64,000 nt of DNA. It comes from DASZQY01 sp035548515 (GTDB lineage: Bacteria > Pseudomonadota > Alphaproteobacteria > Rhizobiales > Kaistiaceae). The notes beneath the pieces were generated by a model. The model had not been told where the DNA came from. It saw nothing but the letters and a program-made list of their open reading frames with translations, and did not search any database. Positions 59,713 through 64,000 of this stretch are shown here, piece by piece; position 1 is the stretch's first letter; each line of letters begins with the position of its first letter. The stretch is from the NCBI GenBank assembly GCA_035548515.1, contig DASZSW010000001.1, forward strand, positions 62,001-126,000, read 5' to 3'. The position numbers were made by a program, and so were the translations under genes.

Positions 59713-61173
59713 ATGCGCGGATTTCGCATAAGCGTTGCGAGTGCGTGCGCCACGAGCGCCGCGCTTGTCTGTCTGGCGGGGGCACTGGTGGCTCTGCCAT
59801 CCAGGGTCGACGCCGACGACGCGGCCGAGCCGTGGAGCGAGGCAGTCATCCGCGAGCACGTCGACATCACAAAATACGAGCATGACCTCAATGCAGATGA
59901 ACTAGGGAAGCTGGTCGAGGCGGGGCGACTGCTCTTCACCGATCGATTCACCTCGGCCGATGGCATGGGCCGGCCGCTTGCGACCCAGGCGATTATTCCG
60001 ACCAAACGCAAGCAACCGGTCGACGCGCTCTTCCGGCGCACCGCGGGGATGGACGCCAACAGCTGCGAGTCCTGCCACAACTCCCCGATCGTGGGCGCGG
60101 CGGCGACCTTCACCGGCAATGCCTTCGTCTCTGAGGGCTTCGAGAGCGCGGATTTCGAAACGCTCGACGGGCAATTCTCCAACGAACGCGGCTCGGTGCA
60201 TCTGTTCGGCAACGGTCTATTGCAGATGCTGGCGCGCGAGATGACCGCGGAGTTGCAGGGTGAGCGCGACAAGGGCATCGCCGAAGCGCGCAAGAGCGGG
60301 CAGCCCGTGACGATCCAGTTGGCCTCGAAAGGCGTCGAGTTCGGCTCAATCGTTGCCCAGCCGGACGGTCTCGTCGATTTCGCCGGACTCGACGGGATCG
60401 ACCAAGACCTCATCCTGCGGCCTTTCAGCCAGAAGGGCGTTTTTGGATCGACCCGCCAGTTCGTCGTGAACGCGATGAACGTCCACGTTGGGCTCGAAGC
60501 GACGGAGCGGTTCGGCGCCCGCTGGACCGGCACGCATGACTTCGACGGCGACGGCCACCCCGACGAATTCACGCCGGGGGATGTGTCCGCCACGGTCGCC
60601 TTCATCGGCACTCTGCCTGCACCAAATCGCATGGTGCCTGACGACCAGCGCTGGGTCGCCGCCGCGAAGCGTGGTGAGCAGGTGTTCGCAGATCTCGGCT
60701 GCACTGCCTGCCACAAGCCGTTCCTGCCGCTGAACAGCCTCAAGTTTTCCGACCCGGGTCCCGACGATACCGCCGGCACACTCCGTGTGGGCGAGGTGCC
60801 GCAGCCCATCACTTACGACTACGGGCTGCTGCCCTGGACGAAGAAGCTTCAGCGCAACGATCAAGGTCAGATTCTGGTCCCCCTGTTCGGCGACCTGAAG
60901 CGCCACAAGATTGCTGACGACAGTATCAACCGGCTCGGCAACGAGCTGCTGGCTCAGCGCTTCGTCGAGCGCGATGTGTTCATGACGGCGGAACTCTGGG
61001 GTGTCGGTTCGACGGCGCCCTACGGCCATCGCAACGACATCACAACGCTGGATGAAGTCATCCGCGCGCATGGCGGAGAGGGCACCACGGCGCGCAATGC
61101 GTTCATTGCGGCCACGGACGCCGACCGCTCCGCGCTGATCGCGTTCCTCAAGACTCTGGTGATCCCGCAATGA
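59713..61173 (+). CDS. Exported di-haem oxidoreductase (DUF1111/DHOR type)
   Basis: A 486-residue periplasmic c-type cytochrome: signal peptide (ISVASACATSAALVCLAGAL), haem motifs CESCH and CTACH about 205 residues apart, and family blocks GNGLLQMLAREMTAELQGER, FSQKGVFGSTRQFVVNAMNV and HDFDGDGHPDEFTPGDVSAT. The family is related to MauG and cytochrome c peroxidase. The ATG at 59713 was chosen because GGAGG lies 6 bases upstream. It sits between the two CRTAC1 genes, overlapping the second by four bases. The 170-base gap before it shows nothing clear. Confidence 0.88.
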   Translation: MRGFRISVASACATSAALVCLAGALVALPSRVDADDAAEPWSEAVIREHVDITKYEHDLNADELGKLVEAGRLLFTDRFTSADGMGRPLATQAIIPTKRKQPVDALFRRTAGMDANSCESCHNSPIVGAAATFTGNAFVSEGFESADFETLDGQFSNERGSVHLFGNGLLQMLAREMTAELQGERDKGIAEARKSGQPVTIQLASKGVEFGSIVAQPDGLVDFAGLDGIDQDLILRPFSQKGVFGSTRQFVVNAMNVHVGLEATERFGARWTGTHDFDGDGHPDEFTPGDVSATVAFIGTLPAPNRMVPDDQRWVAAAKRGEQVFADLGCTACHKPFLPLNSLKFSDPGPDDTAGTLRVGEVPQPITYDYGLLPWTKKLQRNDQGQILVPLFGDLKRHKIADDSINRLGNELLAQRFVERDVFMTAELWGVGSTAPYGHRNDITTLDEVIRAHGGEGTTARNAFIAATDADRSALIAFLKTLVIPQ

Positions 61174-62888
61174 GCCCGCGTTTCCTGATCGCGGCGGTCC
61201 CGGCGCTGATCGTGGCGCTTGCGGCCGTCGCGTATGCCGACAGCACCGAAACTGCGCCGAGCCAGGCGGGCGTTGTCATCCCCAACGACATTCCCGACCT
61301 GCATGAAGAAGCCGTCGCCGCCGGCATCGACCACACTTACACCGGCGACTTCCAGTTCTTCGTCGGAGGCGGCGTTGCGGCCTTCGATTGCAACGGCGAC
61401 CGCAAGCCCGACCTGTTCCTCGCCGGCGGCACGAACCCGGCGGAGCTTTACAAGAACGACAGCCCCACGGGCGGCGCGCTGAAATTCGAGAAGGTCGCAC
61501 TGGCCGGGATCCCGGCCAGTGACCTCCTCAGCGTCGTGGGCGCTTATCCCCTCGACGTCGATAACGACGGCAAGATGGACCTGATGGTCCTGCGCGTCGG
61601 CAGCAATCTGCTGCTCCGTGGCAAGGGCGACTGCCAGTTCGACGTCGCCAACGACGCGTGGGCGTTCGACGGCGGCAACGACTGGACGACGTCATTCTCG
61701 GCCGAATGGGAAATCGGGCAGGCCTATCCAACACTGGCGATCGGCAACTACGTCGATCGCCAATCGATCGGCGCGCCGGAGTCGAAGTGTGCGACGAGTT
61801 ACCTCATTCGCCCGGGCTCCGGCGACAAGCCGAACTACTCGACGCCCTACCCGCTCAATCCGAGCTGGTGTTCGCTCTCGATGCTCTTCACCGACTGGAA
61901 CAACTCGGGAACCATGGCGCTCCGCGTCACCAATGACCGCCAGTATTATCGCGGCGGCCAGGAACAGCTGTGGCACGTCGATCCCGGCCAATCGCCGCGC
62001 TCGTATACCGCTGCTGAAGGATGGCAGCCGCTTTCCATCTACGGAATGGGCATCGCTCAGGCGCGGCTAAACGGCGTTGGTTATCCGGTCTACGCGCTCA
62101 CCTCCATGGGCGACACAAAGCTGCAGCAACTCGACCCCGACGCGCTTGATACGCAAGACAGTGGGTCGATGGAGCCGATGTACAAGGATATCGCTTACGC
62201 CTCCGGCGCGACGGCGCAGCGGCCCTATGTCGGCACGGACTACCGGGGCTCCACCGGCTGGCACAGCCAGTTCGCTGATTTCAACAACGACGGACTGCTC
62301 GACCTGTTCATCGCCAAGGGCAATGTCGACTCGATGCCGGACTTTGCTCAGGCCGACCCCGATAATCTTCTGCTCGGCCAGTGGGATGGCTCGTTCAAGG
62401 AGGCGGGAGCGCAGGCCGGGCTGGCGGCAACGGCGGATCGGCGCGGCCGCGGCGCGGCTGTGATTGACCTCAACATGGACGGCCTGCTGGACCTCGTGGT
62501 CGTGAACCGGCGCGCGCCGGTTTCGCTGTACCGCAACCTCGGCGCCAAGACATCGTGGGGGACGGAGTCGCCGATGGGCAACTGGATTGAGGTGGAGTTG
62601 GTCCAGGAGGGCACCAACCGCAACGCCGTCGGGGCGCAGATCACCGTCAAGGCCGGCAACAACCGGATGGAGCGGACGGTGCAGGTCGGTGGCGGCCATG
62701 CTTCCGGTCAGTCCGGCTTCTACCACATAGGGCTCGGCGTCGCGGAGCGCGCCGAAATCCGCGTGAAATGGCCGGACGGCAGCTGGAGCAACACCTATCG
62801 CGTGTTCGCCAACCAGTTCGTGCGTCTCGACAAGGCACAGCCGAATGCGGAGTACTGGTACCCCGACCCAGCGCCCACTGCTCAGTGA
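61170..62888 (+). CDS. Exported CRTAC1-type protein, second copy
   Basis: A 572-residue paralogue of the protein at 57932-59542: signal peptide, FG-GAP loops DCNGDRKPD, DVDNDGKMD, DFNNDGLLD and DLNMDGLLD (one loop, ARLNGVGYP, has lost its Asp residues), then the ASPIC/UnbV domain (NAVGAQITVKAGNNRMERTV, GGGHASGQSGFYHIGLG, IRVKWPDGSWSNTY). It starts within the di-haem gene stop (ATGA), so the two are coupled. It ends convergent with the SMP-30 gene. Confidence 0.86.
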   Translation: MSPRFLIAAVPALIVALAAVAYADSTETAPSQAGVVIPNDIPDLHEEAVAAGIDHTYTGDFQFFVGGGVAAFDCNGDRKPDLFLAGGTNPAELYKNDSPTGGALKFEKVALAGIPASDLLSVVGAYPLDVDNDGKMDLMVLRVGSNLLLRGKGDCQFDVANDAWAFDGGNDWTTSFSAEWEIGQAYPTLAIGNYVDRQSIGAPESKCATSYLIRPGSGDKPNYSTPYPLNPSWCSLSMLFTDWNNSGTMALRVTNDRQYYRGGQEQLWHVDPGQSPRSYTAAEGWQPLSIYGMGIAQARLNGVGYPVYALTSMGDTKLQQLDPDALDTQDSGSMEPMYKDIAYASGATAQRPYVGTDYRGSTGWHSQFADFNNDGLLDLFIAKGNVDSMPDFAQADPDNLLLGQWDGSFKEAGAQAGLAATADRRGRGAAVIDLNMDGLLDLVVVNRRAPVSLYRNLGAKTSWGTESPMGNWIEVELVQEGTNRNAVGAQITVKAGNNRMERTVQVGGGHASGQSGFYHIGLGVAERAEIRVKWPDGSWSNTYRVFANQFVRLDKAQPNAEYWYPDPAPTAQ

Positions 62889-62891
62889 GCC

Positions 62892-63779
62892 CTAGCGGTC
62901 GCGGAAGCGGCTGACCGGCGACCCTGCCACCGGCGCGGCGCCGACGAGGGTAATGCCGGTCAGCGGGTACTTTGCCAGTTGATCCGCCGGCCGGCCGACG
63001 CGCAGGCTGGTGAGATACAGCGTCCGCAGGTCCTTGCCGCCGAAGCATGGCATTGTTGGCGCGAAGACCGGCACCGGGTGTTTCTCCAGCAGCCGCCCGT
63101 CCGGAGCGAACTTGTTGAGGCATTGAGCGGTGATGCCCGCGCTCCAGTAGTTGCCGTCGGCATCGGTCGCGCCGCCGTCGGGGCTGCCGACGCCCGGTGC
63201 GAAATCGACGATGCGTTTCTGATTACTCACCCTGCCGGTCGCTGGGTCGAGATCCCATCGGTCGAGCCAGCCGCCGCTCGAATCGGAGTGGAACATCGTC
63301 TTGCCGTCTGGCGAGAACGCCAGGCCGTTCGACACCTGCAGCCCGTCGCGCTTCTTCTCCACCTTGCCGTCGGCGGTGACGCGGTAGAGCGAGCCGAGGC
63401 CCGCGCGCGGGCGCGTTGGCCGATCGTCCATGGATCCCACCCAGAAGGCGCCGTCCGGCCCAACCTTGCCGTCGTTCAGCCGGGTGTCGTCGCCCTTCTC
63501 CGTCTCGATCTCCGCGATGGCGCGCCAGTTGCCGTTGGCGGGATCGAAGATGCCAACCGTGTGGCGGAGCGCGACAACCAGCTTGCCGCTTTCCGTCAGT
63601 CCCAGCGATCCGACGGGGCTCGGGAAGGTCCACTTCCCCTCGACCGCGCCATTTGCGCCGAACCGGTAGATCGTGCGGTTGATGATGTCGGCTTGGTAAA
63701 GCGCGTTGGCGCGCTCGTCCCATGCCGGCCCTTCGCCAAGTTCGCAGCGCACGTCGTTCAGTGGCTTGAGGTCGATCAC
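62892..63779 (-). CDS. SMP-30/gluconolactonase-like protein
   Basis: A 295-residue six-bladed propeller lactonase: CELGEGPAWDERANALYQAD holds the metal Glu, RLNDGKVGPDGAFWVGSMDD the Asn, and VSNGLAFSPDGKTMFHSDSS the Asn/Asp pair. Such enzymes open sugar lactones, which would fit the xylose transporter nearby. I chose a GTG at 63779 after AGGGA because it gives the usual family length; a longer frame to 63911 starts with Arg/Gly-rich sequence. Confidence 0.87.
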   Translation of the reverse strand: MIDLKPLNDVRCELGEGPAWDERANALYQADIINRTIYRFGANGAVEGKWTFPSPVGSLGLTESGKLVVALRHTVGIFDPANGNWRAIAEIETEKGDDTRLNDGKVGPDGAFWVGSMDDRPTRPRAGLGSLYRVTADGKVEKKRDGLQVSNGLAFSPDGKTMFHSDSSGGWLDRWDLDPATGRVSNQKRIVDFAPGVGSPDGGATDADGNYWSAGITAQCLNKFAPDGRLLEKHPVPVFAPTMPCFGGKDLRTLYLTSLRVGRPADQLAKYPLTGITLVGAAPVAGSPVSRFRDR

Positions 63780-63920
63780 GTTGATTTCCCTGGTTTTTCC
63801 GTCCCGGCGGTCGCCCCTGACGCCGCCCTCCCCACGGCGCATGTCTAGCGTTCGGGCGGCGCGGTTGACAAGGAATCGCGTTATCTCCAGATAGGCGCCG
63901 CCTCCAGACAAGCGATCCGC

Positions 63921-64000
63921 ATGAACAAGCCTGCGCCGGTCATCTCTTTCGTCAGCCTCGGCTGCCCCAAGGCGCTCGTCGATTCCGAGCGCATCCTCAC
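63921..64000 (+). CDS. rimO: Ribosomal protein S12 methylthiotransferase RimO, 3' end cut
   Basis: Only the first 26 codons are in the window. MNKPAPVISFVSLGCPKALV followed by DSERIL is the conserved N terminus of RimO, with the first Cys of the auxiliary iron-sulfur cluster in LGCPKA. RimO methylthiolates an Asp of S12. Divergent from the SMP-30 gene. Confidence 0.88.
   Translation, partial: MNKPAPVISFVSLGCPKALVDSERIL

Overview
The window comes from the chromosome of a GC-rich alphaproteobacterium, most likely of the order Hyphomicrobiales (Rhizobiales). Support for this is the gene order eno-ftsB-pdhA-pdhB-pdhC-lpdA-lipA-cinA-ispDF-dusB-ntrBC-ntrYX-dat-hfq-hflX-mazG, a PdhB with its own lipoyl domain, a fused IspDF, an EcfG/NepR/PhyR general stress locus and an alphaproteobacterial LexA box (GAAC-N7-GAAC). 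The genus cannot be fixed from the sequence.

Layout. 1-8.5 kb: 3' part of enolase, FtsB, and the pyruvate dehydrogenase operon with a VOC protein, a DUF5076-like protein and a membrane protein between the enzyme genes. 8.5-10.4 kb: small envelope proteins. 10.5-17.2 kb: lipA, a RatA/COQ10-like gene, cinA and ispDF (minus strand), then dusB-ntrB-ntrC. 17.2-25.1 kb: accessory DNA between ntrBC and ntrYX, holding an ArsR-regulated set of three SRPBCC proteins, a Ku/LigD end-joining module and ssb. 25.3-32.5 kb: ntrYX, dat, hfq, hflX, mazG. 32.7-42.5 kb: a diguanylate cyclase, then a minus-strand set rlpA-TMEM175-dac-tmk-holB-metG-tatD-MBL. 42.7 kb: tRNA-Ser(UGA). 43.4-48.9 kb: udgX, a stress-type SDR, ecfG-nepR, phyR and an HWE histidine kinase. 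49.0-51.6 kb: small stress genes and two apparent small RNAs. 51.8-62.9 kb: an M24-like protein, a XylFHG sugar ABC transporter and a secreted oxidase cluster (vanadium-haloperoxidase-like protein, two CRTAC1 proteins, a di-haem oxidoreductase). The window ends with an SMP-30 protein and the start of rimO.

The most striking signal is a general stress regulon that can be read from the DNA. Nine perfect matches to the EcfG promoter (GGAAC-N16/17-CGTT) occur, where about one is expected by chance. Seven lie in 2.4 kb beside ecfG-nepR-phyR, and all nine point at a gene or at a terminator-ended short transcript. They serve ku, the SDR-udgX pair, a Q/D/R-rich small protein (two tandem copies), a 46-residue protein with an iron-permease-like gene, a DUF3309 protein, a protein with repeated RDxxGRF units, and two short transcripts. 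These two transcripts (about 49433-49510 and 49584-49680) share one design: an 8-bp 5' hairpin with a C-rich loop containing CGCCCCCC, then AGGAG, then a terminator hairpin. They look like an undescribed pair of stress-induced small RNAs. ligD has a near-consensus promoter of the same type, so end joining, uracil-DNA processing and small-RNA control appear to share one stress sigma factor.
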